From contig JAJCYM010000052.1 of assembly GCA_029262895.1 (NCBI GenBank), positions 1 to 58,518 on the forward strand: a stretch of 58,518 nt of DNA. Direction: 5' to 3'. The translations under genes were made by a program, and so were the position numbers. Origin of the DNA: Roseivirga sp. Its GTDB lineage: Bacteria > Bacteroidota > Bacteroidia > Cytophagales > Cyclobacteriaceae. Below are positions 9,761 through 18,202 of the stretch, one piece after another (the stretch's first letter is position 1; each line of letters starts with the position of its first letter). Below the pieces are notes generated by a model. The model made no database searches. It was not told where the DNA came from and saw only the letters and a list, made by a program, of their open reading frames with translations.

Positions 9761-10840
9761 TTAGTTGTTCCCTGATGGTTTTCTATCAATACGTGTGGTA
9801 GATGCTCCTATGAATGGGCCGGAATTTGAAGAACCAGAAGATTTTTTCCCAAAGCCATATTCTTTTACCAACTCCTTATCCGTCCTTACATCACAACCTC
9901 CATCAGAATAAATATCGACAATGACGGACTCTCTGTTTTTACCTAAATGAAGTAAGTTGTCTTGGTCTACTAAATGCTTTTTATAAAGCTTCATGGCGTC
10001 ATCATGTGGATGGTCATGTGTGCTTTCACTTTGTTTCGGAGCACTTACTATAACCCAGGTCGGAGATATGTTTTCTATGTGATCCTCGTATATCTCTGCA
10101 TCATCCTTGTCTTTTTTAAAGAAGGTTCTAGAGCCGTGGTGAGAGCTTCTTAATACTTCACTAGGCAACTTGTCTTTGTGATACTCAGTAATATGTTCCT
10201 CCCAAGCCTTTTTGTCGGAATCTCCGGTAATTAAAAAATGAGAGGGGACAGGAGAACCATACGAGAACTTGATTACTCCGCATCGCTCATGGATTCTGGC
10301 TCTTCGCGCTTTGGCATTCTCGCCATCTACATCATCAGCTACATATTCAGCAGGAGATATTACGATATAATCGATGTCTCCAATTTTTCGGATTATCCCG
10401 TCAGAATCTTTATCCGATCGGATCTTATTTTCATCGTTGGAGCCATAGAGAAAATACTCATTGTCAGCGCCAATATCCTTTATAACAGTCTGCATATCAT
10501 CATATGCATCTCTATCGTCTTTACCTGGGACATGACCTGAGTGCCAAATTTCAGAAATAGGAGTTGAATCATGTATTACTTTTATCCCTTTGAGATGATC
10601 GCTATGTGGGTGTGTGTTGATAAAGTATCCCAGATTATCTTCAAGCAGGTCTTTCAGTAATTTTTCTACATCAATACCTCCAGCACTTTCATCATTGTTT
10701 GTGTCTACTAACACATAGTCATACTGGCTTCCATTCGGAACCACCAACAACGTACAATCCCCTTGGCCAACATAGAGTGAAGTAATCCTTAAAACCCCAG
10801 GTTTTGATGGTATTAAAATGTCTTTTGCCGTATTGCTCAT
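9761..10840 (-). CDS. ComEC-like metallo-beta-lactamase fold hydrolase (first gene of operon)
   Basis: 359 residues. It has YVGQGDCTLL near residue 23, the HxHxDH metal motif (THPHSDH, 76-82), LITGDSD and the SSHHGS segment, all in the order of ComEC/Rec2-type MBL hydrolases, but without membrane helices. The last 30 or so residues are a Ser/Gly-rich, probably disordered tail ending PSGNN that the hydrolase fold does not need. The gene abuts the E2-E1-JAB gene without a spacer. That position, and the tail, are comparable to the nucleotidyltransferase of type II CBASS, whose C-terminus is the substrate of the E1-E2 enzyme; by analogy the tail may be conjugated to a target. That idea is inference. 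Confidence 0.85.
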   Translation of the reverse strand: MSNTAKDILIPSKPGVLRITSLYVGQGDCTLLVVPNGSQYDYVLVDTNNDESAGGIDVEKLLKDLLEDNLGYFINTHPHSDHLKGIKVIHDSTPISEIWHSGHVPGKDDRDAYDDMQTVIKDIGADNEYFLYGSNDENKIRSDKDSDGIIRKIGDIDYIVISPAEYVADDVDGENAKARRARIHERCGVIKFSYGSPVPSHFLITGDSDKKAWEEHITEYHKDKLPSEVLRSSHHGSRTFFKKDKDDAEIYEDHIENISPTWVIVSAPKQSESTHDHPHDDAMKLYKKHLVDQDNLLHLGKNRESVIVDIYSDGGCDVRTDKELVKEYGFGKKSSGSSNSGPFIGASTTRIDRKPSGNN

Positions 10841-10941
10841 ATCCCTTTTTGTTTTTCCTTTTATCTCGTCACCAGCGGTATTTCACTGCGAACTGCCAGC
10901 AATTAAGAAAAGTAAGTTTAAATCAGAAACTATGATTTCCT

Positions 10942-10973
10942 AACGACCATTTGGCTTTCCCAACGACCATTTG
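10942..10973 (-). promoter_or_regulatory. Direct repeat, candidate LytTR-type operator of the MBL/E2-E1-JAB operon
   Basis: AACGACCATTTG occurs at 10942-10953 and again at 10962-10973, a 20-base period, about two helical turns. On the minus strand each copy reads CAAATGGTCGTT followed by AGG or GGG; the GTCGTTnGG part agrees with 7 of 9 positions of the LytTR half-site pattern known from other bacteria. The pair lies between the end of the LytTR regulator gene and the first gene of the operon, about 100 bases before its ATG. TACTTTTC on the minus strand a little further down could be the -7 element. Binding by the neighbouring regulator is inferred. Confidence 0.45.
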
Positions 10974-10986
10974 ATGAACAAGGTGC

Positions 10987-11697
10987 TTAAAGAATGTTGA
11001 GCGATTCTTTTACCTTTTTGGCATATATCCTCCCGATGGGCAGGGCATTGGAGTTAACAATGACCTTGCCTCGCTCAAAATTTTCAATGTGCTCTTGATT
11101 GACCAAGTACGATTTATGAATTCTTAAGAATTTAAGGTGCGTAAGTTTTTTACTAACAGCACCTAGACTCAGAGACAGCGTGTACTTCTTGCCTTTTGTG
11201 TATATATAGCAATACGACCTGTCTGCTTCTATCCAAAATATGTCACTGTACAAAATCTTTGTTTGCCCATGATCATCTCTCACAAAAAGATGGTTCAGAC
11301 CATTTTTGCTGAATTTAGAAAACTTCTGGTGATGCTCTAAAGAGACTTCGATTGACATTGAAAGTTGAAACTCATCTATTGGTTTTGTTAAATAACCAGT
11401 CGAAGAAGTCCTGATCGCTTTCTTGGCCTTTTCAGCATCCCTGATACTTGAAATAAATATTATGGGTATGTTATATCTATCAATTAGCTTCTTAGAAATA
11501 TCAATTCCATCAAGAGAACTATGGAGTTCGATGTCCATTAGGATAACATCTGGCTTTTCTCTATCAACCGCCTGGATAGTTGATTGATAATCACAAACTA
11601 TCCCACAAGGTTCATGGCCAATTCTTTCGAGCTTTGCCTGAATACTTAATGCAACGAGTTGTTCATCCTCAACTATGAGAACTCTAGTCTTAGTCAA
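10987..11697 (-). CDS. LytTR-family response regulator
   Basis: 236 residues. The receiver domain (1-120) has the acidic pair Glu 10/Asp 11, the phosphoacceptor Asp 55 (VILMDIE) and the conserved Lys in YLTKPI. The C-terminal LytTR DNA-binding domain has IFWIEADRSYCYIY, LRIHKSYLVN and LPIGRIYAKKV, as expected. It is divergent from the TPR histidine kinase, with about 80 bases between the two starts, and is probably its cognate regulator. It is transcribed in the same direction as the MBL/E2-E1-JAB operon, which begins 146 bases after its stop; a direct repeat in that gap is a possible target site. Confidence 0.92.
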   Translation of the reverse strand: MTKTRVLIVEDEQLVALSIQAKLERIGHEPCGIVCDYQSTIQAVDREKPDVILMDIELHSSLDGIDISKKLIDRYNIPIIFISSIRDAEKAKKAIRTSSTGYLTKPIDEFQLSMSIEVSLEHHQKFSKFSKNGLNHLFVRDDHGQTKILYSDIFWIEADRSYCYIYTKGKKYTLSLSLGAVSKKLTHLKFLRIHKSYLVNQEHIENFERGKVIVNSNALPIGRIYAKKVKESLNIL

Positions 11698-11777
11698 TAG
11701 GGTTTGTCTTTGATAAGAAATTTAAGTTATGAAAATGATGATTTAAAAACCTTAAATTGTTCAATATTCGTGTTCAA

Positions 11778-13592
11778 ATGAGTACCGCATTCTATACAGT
11801 TTTACTAATGTTCCTTCCTGTATTCCAGGATCAAGATGAGAGTGTCAATTTGTTGAAGTACAAAGGCATTACTCATTTAAGGACTTCTTCTTACGATTCA
11901 GCTATATACTATTTTGATCAAGCAATTGAAAAAGCTACCAGCTCGGGGGACTTCAAATCGATAGCCGAATCCTATAACAACATTGGTGTCGCTTTTTACT
12001 ATCAAAACCAATTCAAAGAGAGTATCGACAACTATTTGATTGCGCTTGATTATTATGACAGAACAAAGAATGACACACTGATTGCTGAGAGTCGGCATAA
12101 TATGGGGCTTACCTATAAGAGGTTTGGTTTATATGAAAGGGCTCAAGAATCATTAATATCGGCAGCCAAACAATTTGAAAAACTCGGAATGAAAAAGAAT
12201 CTCTCTAGTACTTTTAATTCCCTGGGCAACATTCATCGAGACCTCAAGAACTTTGATCTCGCATTCACCTATTTGAACGATGCCCTAAGTTTAAGAAGGG
12301 AAATTAATTACGAATTTGGAGTAGCTCAAAGTTTGCACAATCTTGGAAACTGGTACTTTGAGATAGATAGTCTTGATCAGGCAATATCATTTTATAAGCG
12401 AGCTTATGAGATCAAAAGAGTTCTAGGACAAAATAGGTCTTTGGCAAATACACTCTCTAAACTAGGCGAATCATATATACTTAAAGACAGTTTGAATCAA
12501 GCTCTGAACTCCTTAGAAAGAGCACTTACGTTAAGGAGAAACCTTAATGATGAAGGTGGAATGGGTATAGCATACAATCATTTGGGATTGTTATTTCTCA
12601 CAAAAAAAGAGTTAAACAAGTCCAGAGCCTACCTTGACTCTGCCCGGGCTAAACTTGAGGTCAAAAATCTGGTTACTGATTTGGCTTATAACTTCGAGAT
12701 AAAAAGGCAGTTCTTTTTGGAATCCAATAGATATGATAGTGCCTATTGGTATGCCAATGGCCTCAGTCAGTTAAAAGAAAAAATACTGAATGAAGAAAAG
12801 GCACGGGCCTTAATTGAAGCAGAGATAAAGTACGATGTCTTTAAAAAGGAAATAGAGATTGAAAAGCAAAAACAAAGCTTGACGTTGTTAAAGAGTCAAA
12901 TGAGCCTTTGGATTGTACTGTTCATTTTAATGTCAATTCTGACCATTGTAATCATTCGATTGCTCCGAAACTCCAAAAGGGAGAACTCCAGGGTTGAAAA
13001 CCTTTTGAAAGAAATGAATCATAGAACTCAAAATCACTTGGAGTCCTTGGCAGGTATTATTGAGTTACAACAAGTAGTTGTGGAAGATTTTTCTGCCAAA
13101 GAAGTTTTGAGAGGGATGTCTGATCGGACTCGAGCTATATCATTGATTCATAAAAGTCTATACACATCTCTCGAAGGAAGTAAGGAGGAAATCAGACTAG
13201 CTGAATATGTAAGAAATGTCTGCAATAACTTAAATCAAGTTTATAGCTCTCCAGCCATGGTACTAAATCTTAGTCTGGATTTGGAAGAGATCGATTTGGA
13301 TCTTCATAAAGCACTACCAGTTGGTATCATATTAAACGAGCTAGTTACCAACTCATTTAAGTACGGGAAAGGCTCAAATAAAGAGATAAATATTGATATC
13401 CATTTAAGAAAATCAAAGGAAGAGATTACTATCAAGGTTTCAGATCAGGGTCCTGGTAAATCACAGATCAGACAAGCTAATCGCAACACATCCGGGGGCA
13501 AGATCATTGCCATATTAGTTGATCAGTTGAAGGCCGATTGGTCGGAAGAGTATGACAACGGTCTAGTGTCTCAAATCTCCTTTCGGGATTAA
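11778..13592 (+). CDS. TPR histidine kinase of the HisKA_2 type
   Basis: About 604 residues from the ATG at 11778 (MSTAFYTVLL), which gives a proper signal peptide; an in-frame TTG at 11757 would add seven residues and is less likely. The outer part has about six tetratricopeptide repeats (for example YNNIGVAFYYQNQFKESI and HNMGLTYKRFGLYERA). A membrane helix (WIVLFILMSILTIVIIRLL) follows a coiled segment. The kinase part has EMNHRTQNHLESL, the HisKA_2 phosphoacceptor region, then the N-box NELVTNSFKYG and a G-box DQGPG. It is likely an envelope sensor acting through the divergent LytTR regulator. The signal it senses is unknown. A hairpin lies just after the stop. Confidence 0.9.
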   Translation: MSTAFYTVLLMFLPVFQDQDESVNLLKYKGITHLRTSSYDSAIYYFDQAIEKATSSGDFKSIAESYNNIGVAFYYQNQFKESIDNYLIALDYYDRTKNDTLIAESRHNMGLTYKRFGLYERAQESLISAAKQFEKLGMKKNLSSTFNSLGNIHRDLKNFDLAFTYLNDALSLRREINYEFGVAQSLHNLGNWYFEIDSLDQAISFYKRAYEIKRVLGQNRSLANTLSKLGESYILKDSLNQALNSLERALTLRRNLNDEGGMGIAYNHLGLLFLTKKELNKSRAYLDSARAKLEVKNLVTDLAYNFEIKRQFFLESNRYDSAYWYANGLSQLKEKILNEEKARALIEAEIKYDVFKKEIEIEKQKQSLTLLKSQMSLWIVLFILMSILTIVIIRLLRNSKRENSRVENLLKEMNHRTQNHLESLAGIIELQQVVVEDFSAKEVLRGMSDRTRAISLIHKSLYTSLEGSKEEIRLAEYVRNVCNNLNQVYSSPAMVLNLSLDLEEIDLDLHKALPVGIILNELVTNSFKYGKGSNKEINIDIHLRKSKEEITIKVSDQGPGKSQIRQANRNTSGGKIIAILVDQLKADWSEEYDNGLVSQISFRD

Positions 13593-13596
13593 ATAA

Positions 13597-13621
13597 GAAA
13601 GCCATCTAATCGATGGCTTTC
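13597..13621. terminator. Hairpin between convergent kinase and small lipoprotein genes
   Basis: A perfect 10-base-pair stem, GAAAGCCATC and GATGGCTTTC, with the five-base loop TAATC, starts five bases after the kinase stop codon. Read on the minus strand it is followed by CTTATTT. The next gene on the right is convergent, so the hairpin may serve both. Confidence 0.7.
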
Positions 13622-13644
13622 CAAAATATATGACTTATGATTTA

Positions 13645-13812
13645 TCAGTTAGTTTGAGTGGTATCACCCTGTATAATTGGTTCATCATCGTCATCACCAC
13701 CACCACTGTATTCAACGTTAGGAATCTCAACAGGGCGTACATCTTCAGTATTGCATGAAGAAAGGAACAAAAGGATTATAAGTAGTATTAAAAGTGCTCT
13801 AATTGTTTTCAT
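13645..13812 (-). CDS. Very small lipoprotein, 55 residues
   Basis: The frame runs from the ATG at 13812 to a TGA at 13645 and encodes 55 residues. It opens MKTIRALLILLIILLFLSSC, a typical lipoprotein signal with lipobox LSSC, so Cys 20 should be lipidated. The 35-residue mature part is acidic (GGGDDDDEP) and lacks any recognised domain. Such short lipoproteins are common in Bacteroidota next to signalling genes. It is convergent with the TPR kinase and shares its terminator. The support is the lipobox and the intact frame; the function is unknown. Confidence 0.6.
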   Translation of the reverse strand: MKTIRALLILLIILLFLSSCNTEDVRPVEIPNVEYSGGGDDDDEPIIQGDTTQTN

Positions 13813-14272
13813 GATTGCTCATTTAAATTGTGAGAAATGCCTCCCCTTTCCCTGAGCCTCGCTCAGGGTTGGGAATTGCTCAATCGATTGGATTGAGTGG
13901 CGTATTTAAATGAGGAAGTGTCCAAGAAATCGAGAATCCAATCAGCAGATTTTCAACTTCCTCGTTGCCGAGGATTCTGTCATTCTTGATATCAAAAGGC
14001 GGTGCACACCTGCTCGAATTGGTCTTAAGTCTCACGCGTTTTAATTAAAAGACTCAAGGGTTTTTCAAGCTCTGATCTGAATCGCGTTCAGGTCATTGCC
14101 GAATTGATGTTTCAAACTTAAGGGGGTGAGCAAAGGCATCCTATCTAGAAGGAATTCTAGATGTTCTAGAATCGAAAAAGGTTCATTTCTGGGTCGAATG
14201 AATCATTTCTACCTGACTTTTTGAATCTTAAATAGCATTATAGACAATTCTATTTTTTGATAAATTAGTGGT
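13813..14272. other. Intergenic region without a gene
   Basis: 460 bases with stops in all frames long enough to matter. It contains a 7-base-pair hairpin (CCTGAGC, CTC, GCTCAGG at 13851-13867), an inverted CTCAATC/GATTGAG pair near 13877, and the TTCTAGAA cluster listed separately. The right end probably carries the promoter of the TIR-STAND gene: TATTTTTTG ends about ten bases before its ATG. No RNA gene was recognised. Confidence 0.5.
14144..14171. promoter_or_regulatory. Cluster of TTCTAGAA palindromes upstream of the TIR-STAND gene
   Basis: TCTAGAA (14144-14150) and TTCTAGA (14155-14161) form an inverted repeat around GGAA, and a full TTCTAGAA follows at 14164-14171. Three copies in 28 bases about 100 bases before the ATG look like a regulator binding region. 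No regulator is assigned. Confidence 0.35.
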
Positions 14273-16726
14273 ATGCAAAAAAATAGGTTAGACTTTAAGT
14301 ATGAAATAGCACTTTCGTTTGCAGGTGAACAACGTGAGTATATCGACAAGTTTGCCAATGAATTAAGAAACTCGAAGATTAGGGTTTTTTATGATGACTT
14401 TGAAAAAGCTAAGCTGTGGGGTAAAGATCTATATCAATACCTCAATGACATCTATAAGAATCAATGCCTGTTTACCATTGTTTTTATCAGTAAAGACTAT
14501 GCGCTAAAGCGCTGGACAATACTCGAATGGAAAAGTGCTCAGACTCGTGCCTTTGATGAAAATAAAGAATATATCCTGCCTGTTCGGTTTGATGAAACAG
14601 AATTACCAGGTTTCAATAAGACGGTGGGATATTTAAATGTCGCGGATTTAGACCCAAGAGAATTAGCCGATCTGACCATAGAAAAACTTACAAAGTTCGG
14701 AGAAACCGATCCAGATGATTTAATCCTTTTACCTAAAGTTTCTGATTATAAAAAACTGACTTTTACGGAGGCTGTAAACCCGAATGACCTGATTGGTAGG
14801 GAAAGTAATTTAAACACCCTTCATCGCGTCCTTTCAAAGGAACAAGAAAATGTTGTTGTAAACGGTATGGGTGGTATAGGAAAAACCACATTGGTAGCAG
14901 CTTATACTTTCAAGCACTACGATTATTATGAAAAAATTGTCTGGATTTCCCAAAGCCATGAAGATGTCCGTCTAGATTTTGTGCAGAATGTCCAACTAAT
15001 AAACAACCTCAGCATCGACACTAATGGAAAAAGCGTAGAACAGTTATTTGAGGAAATAAGCTCGAAACTCAGCAACCTTCAGCTGGGAAGCCCTAAACTG
15101 TTGGTAATAGACAATGCCCAAGAAGGTCTAGAGCGTTACCTAAATCAACTACCAGCACAACCCGAATGGCATTTACTAGTTACCTCGAGTGAAAAGTTAG
15201 AAGGACTTATCGAAATGAAACTTAGTTTCCTCAATGAGGTAGAGGCATCCGATTTGTTTCAAAAGCATTGCCAATCCATCCATAGCCCTGATGAGATTCT
15301 CAAGCTCGTCCAGATCGTGGAATATCATACTTTAACCATTGAAATCTTGGCCAAAACTGCGGAAAGGCATAGATTGAAATACGAAGAACTCACACTGGCT
15401 CTAGAAAGAAATCAACGGACAAACGTCAAAACACGACATAGTGATTTTGAAAGTATAGAAAATATTATGTCTTATTTGAAGACATTATTTGATGTATCAG
15501 CTTTATCTGAGGATGAACTTTGGCTATTAGTTCAATTTCACTCTCTACCGCTCATATTCCATGATTATGACTTTCTAGAAGATCTGATGGAATTTATATT
15601 CGAAGACAGGGAGTCCAATTTTGCGGAGACCCTCAACAGTGTAGTTGACAAAGGTTGGCTTTTGAATGCAAGTAACGGAAACGAATATAAATTGCACCAG
15701 ATAGTAGATAAAGTCATTGATTCAGAGTTCATTCTATCGTATCTAGGTAATAGCTACCTCAACCTTAGAATAGCCCTTCTTTTAAAAGAAGAAAATCTAC
15801 ACCAAAATCCAGCCGAAAGACTCAAATGGATTCCTTTTGCCCATAGGTTATTAAATACCACAAAGGTTGAAGATGAGTCACTTGCCGCGCTTCGACTAAA
15901 TTTGTGCATTATTTATACAAAGTTTGGAAATTTGCAAGAAGCCATAATTCTAGTTGAACTTGCCCTCCGGTGGTTTGATAAGCATAAGGCAAGTGGCGAT
16001 ACTGATTTATTGGTTGCAAATTCCGTTTATGGATCATTACTTAATTCGCTTGGTGATTTTGAAAAATCCAAAGACGTTCTTCGCAAGGTTCTTTTCGCAA
16101 AAGAAGAAAAATATGGCAAGGATAGTCTGGAAACATCTTCCGACCTTTCAAATCTCGCATTGGCCTTAAGATCCTTAAATGAAAACAAAGTCGCGAAGGA
16201 ACTTCTATTAAGGGCAATCAATATTGAAGAAAAGCGTATCCCCCTATCTTACTTTGAATTAGCGGTAAGGTATTCAAATTTAGGTTTAGTTCTTCAAAAC
16301 CTTAAGGACTATAGTGAGTCACAAAAGTTCCTGGAAAAAGCGATTGAAATTGAGGAAGCTCACTTATCAAAATATCATCCGCAACTGGCAAACGACTGTT
16401 CAAACCTTGGATTGTTGCAGAGAGATATAGGCAATATAGACAGAGCCAAAGAGTGGATTGAAAGGAGCATTGAATGTGACAAGAATAATTCAAGCAAGCC
16501 AAACTTCAATTCCACAATTAGGTTGAACAATTTAGCGCTCATAAATTCCGATTTGGGTAATCACAGAAAAGCACTTGAAATAGGAGCAAAGGTTCTGAAT
16601 ACTTTTAAGGAACTTGTTCCGGAAACTCATCCATACATTGGATTTTCTAAGAAAAACTTGGGCTACTATCTCGAAAAATGTAATGACCCAAAACTCATCC
16701 TCGAATACCAAAACTTCATAGAATAA
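14273..16726 (+). CDS. TIR-STAND-TPR protein (bacterial NLR-like)
   Basis: 817 residues. An N-terminal TIR domain (about 8-140) starts YEIALSFAGEQREYIDKFA and has RWTILEWKSA, where Glu 85 is in the position of the NADase catalytic glutamate. An NB-ARC/STAND ATPase follows, with P-loop GMGGIGKTT (198-206), a Walker B-like KLLVIDNAQ and LLVTSSE. After a winged-helix-like part, the C-terminal third has TPR repeats of the kinesin-light-chain type (SSDLSNLALALRSLNE, RYSNLGLVLQNLKD, ANDCSNLGLLQRDIG). In known systems of this design the repeats sense an invader, the STAND module oligomerises and the TIR consumes NAD. Its place beside the integrase and the MBL/E2-E1-JAB operon supports a defence role. 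It stands alone, with its own upstream region. Confidence 0.9.
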   Translation: MQKNRLDFKYEIALSFAGEQREYIDKFANELRNSKIRVFYDDFEKAKLWGKDLYQYLNDIYKNQCLFTIVFISKDYALKRWTILEWKSAQTRAFDENKEYILPVRFDETELPGFNKTVGYLNVADLDPRELADLTIEKLTKFGETDPDDLILLPKVSDYKKLTFTEAVNPNDLIGRESNLNTLHRVLSKEQENVVVNGMGGIGKTTLVAAYTFKHYDYYEKIVWISQSHEDVRLDFVQNVQLINNLSIDTNGKSVEQLFEEISSKLSNLQLGSPKLLVIDNAQEGLERYLNQLPAQPEWHLLVTSSEKLEGLIEMKLSFLNEVEASDLFQKHCQSIHSPDEILKLVQIVEYHTLTIEILAKTAERHRLKYEELTLALERNQRTNVKTRHSDFESIENIMSYLKTLFDVSALSEDELWLLVQFHSLPLIFHDYDFLEDLMEFIFEDRESNFAETLNSVVDKGWLLNASNGNEYKLHQIVDKVIDSEFILSYLGNSYLNLRIALLLKEENLHQNPAERLKWIPFAHRLLNTTKVEDESLAALRLNLCIIYTKFGNLQEAIILVELALRWFDKHKASGDTDLLVANSVYGSLLNSLGDFEKSKDVLRKVLFAKEEKYGKDSLETSSDLSNLALALRSLNENKVAKELLLRAINIEEKRIPLSYFELAVRYSNLGLVLQNLKDYSESQKFLEKAIEIEEAHLSKYHPQLANDCSNLGLLQRDIGNIDRAKEWIERSIECDKNNSSKPNFNSTIRLNNLALINSDLGNHRKALEIGAKVLNTFKELVPETHPYIGFSKKNLGYYLEKCNDPKLILEYQNFIE

Positions 16727-16845
16727 CATTTAGAGGATAGGCAGCCTAACTTAAAAAGCAAGTCATTCATATTCTGCGGATATAAAATCTGATTGCCAAA
16801 TTAGAAACTAATGACTAAACAATTAATAAGAATCATTTAGCGAAA

Positions 16846-18057
16846 CTAAAAACCCACAACCTGATTCAACGCCTCATCAGCATCCTTGTGAATAAAATTT
16901 GCCTGATAGCCGATTGTCGTAGTAATGGAGGTATGCCTATAGAGCTTTTGAAGCATTTGAATTGGAATCTGATCGCCAGAGATATTGCCGAAGGTATGTC
17001 GGGCAATATGCATTTTCAGAGGTTTGTCCAGTGCTATCATTTCTGCAATTGTACCCAAATGCTTATTGAATTTCTTATCCGCATTTCTAATTCTCTTTTG
17101 AACGAGTAAAGAATCATCCAAATTGGTGTTCCTCAGTTCTGGGAAGATTGTTTGATCGACCTCAATACTGTCATCACGATAATGGGCTATGATGCTTTGC
17201 GCCTTTGTCGGCAGCTGCAATGAACCGGCTTTATCATTCTTTCCCATAGCATAAAAGAGCCGTTCATTCTGAATATCCCCCCAGGTTAACCTCAATGCAT
17301 CAGAGACTCTCATGCCGGCTAAATAGAAACAAAAAAGCCAGACGTTTTTTGCATGCCAGAGCGGTTTGCCTAATGGAAGTTCTAACTGTTCCAGTGCTCT
17401 TACTTCATCCTGGTTGAGCCCAACTTTCAGGCTTTGCGGAAACTTGATAACAATTTTTCCCTTTCCGAACGGATAGAATTTTCTGTCTACTAATCCGTCT
17501 CTGATGGCTTGGTTGAGAATTGTTCTTATAGGTACGAGATGATTAATCACTGTTCTTTTGGTGACCTTTCGACTACCTGATAAATAGGCTTGGTATTTCT
17601 TCAAAAGTGACTCACTTATCTCCTGAAATGTGATGTCTCCTTTTACAAATTCTTTGAAGTGTTTAATCATCGGTCTTTCAGCCGAAACCCGATTGTGTTT
17701 GCCCTGCTGCTCTAATTGAGTCAGATAAGAACTTGCAAGAGCAAAGAAAGATTTGTTACCCATTTCACCTTTAACATGCCTTTTTACAGCCGTTGCAGAA
17801 GAATAAGTCTTTTCAGTATCCAGCTCCAGCAGTTTATTGTTCGCCTCTGCCAGCTTCTGGCTAAGCAGGTTGTTAAGCCTTGCAGAATTGGGATGTGATT
17901 TCTTGATTCTAGTGTTCTCTTCATCCCAAAAATGCCGATCAATATATTGGCCAGTGTAGATAAAAGAGGATTTTCTATCTTTTGTGATACGAATTGCTAG
18001 AGGAAACTCACCTTTTCCGTTCGGCTTTTTTCTCAATAATGCTCTAATAGAGGCCAT
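16846..18057 (-). CDS. Tyrosine recombinase (island integrase)
   Basis: 403 residues, of the Bacteroidota kind with an N-terminal arm-binding domain and a SAM-like core-binding domain (about 105-195). The catalytic set is complete: Arg 250 (AGMRVSDALRL), His 350 and Arg 353 (HIARHTFGN), His 375 (YRHTSITTT) and the nucleophile Tyr 384 (IGYQ). The gene lies 145 bases from the tRNA-Leu fragment and reads away from it, so it is very likely the enzyme that inserted the island there. Two GGTACAACA repeats just before the start may be its arm-type sites. Confidence 0.93.
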   Translation of the reverse strand: MASIRALLRKKPNGKGEFPLAIRITKDRKSSFIYTGQYIDRHFWDEENTRIKKSHPNSARLNNLLSQKLAEANNKLLELDTEKTYSSATAVKRHVKGEMGNKSFFALASSYLTQLEQQGKHNRVSAERPMIKHFKEFVKGDITFQEISESLLKKYQAYLSGSRKVTKRTVINHLVPIRTILNQAIRDGLVDRKFYPFGKGKIVIKFPQSLKVGLNQDEVRALEQLELPLGKPLWHAKNVWLFCFYLAGMRVSDALRLTWGDIQNERLFYAMGKNDKAGSLQLPTKAQSIIAHYRDDSIEVDQTIFPELRNTNLDDSLLVQKRIRNADKKFNKHLGTIAEMIALDKPLKMHIARHTFGNISGDQIPIQMLQKLYRHTSITTTIGYQANFIHKDADEALNQVVGF

Positions 18058-18083
18058 AATTCACTGTTTTGAATCAAATTCAA

Positions 18084-18103
18084 GGTACAACATAGGTACA
18101 ACA
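18084..18103. repeat. Tandem GGTACAACA repeats, candidate integrase arm sites
   Basis: GGTACAACA occurs at 18084-18092 and 18095-18103, and a third copy in the same orientation is at 18305-18313, on the other side of the tRNA fragment. Short direct repeats flanking an attachment core are usual for tyrosine recombinase arm sites. The role is inferred from position. Confidence 0.4.
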
Positions 18104-18202
18104 AATGCTACTTTTGCATACAATTATAAGAGGTTGAATAAATTGAAAAGTGTATTTAAATGATATTCAAGCCTATTTGGAGTTATATGAAGTCATAGGT
18201 AA

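Noticed and set aside
7406-10840. Type II CBASS
   Set aside because: E1, E2 and JAB parts are present, but there is no CD-NTase; the first gene is an MBL hydrolase.
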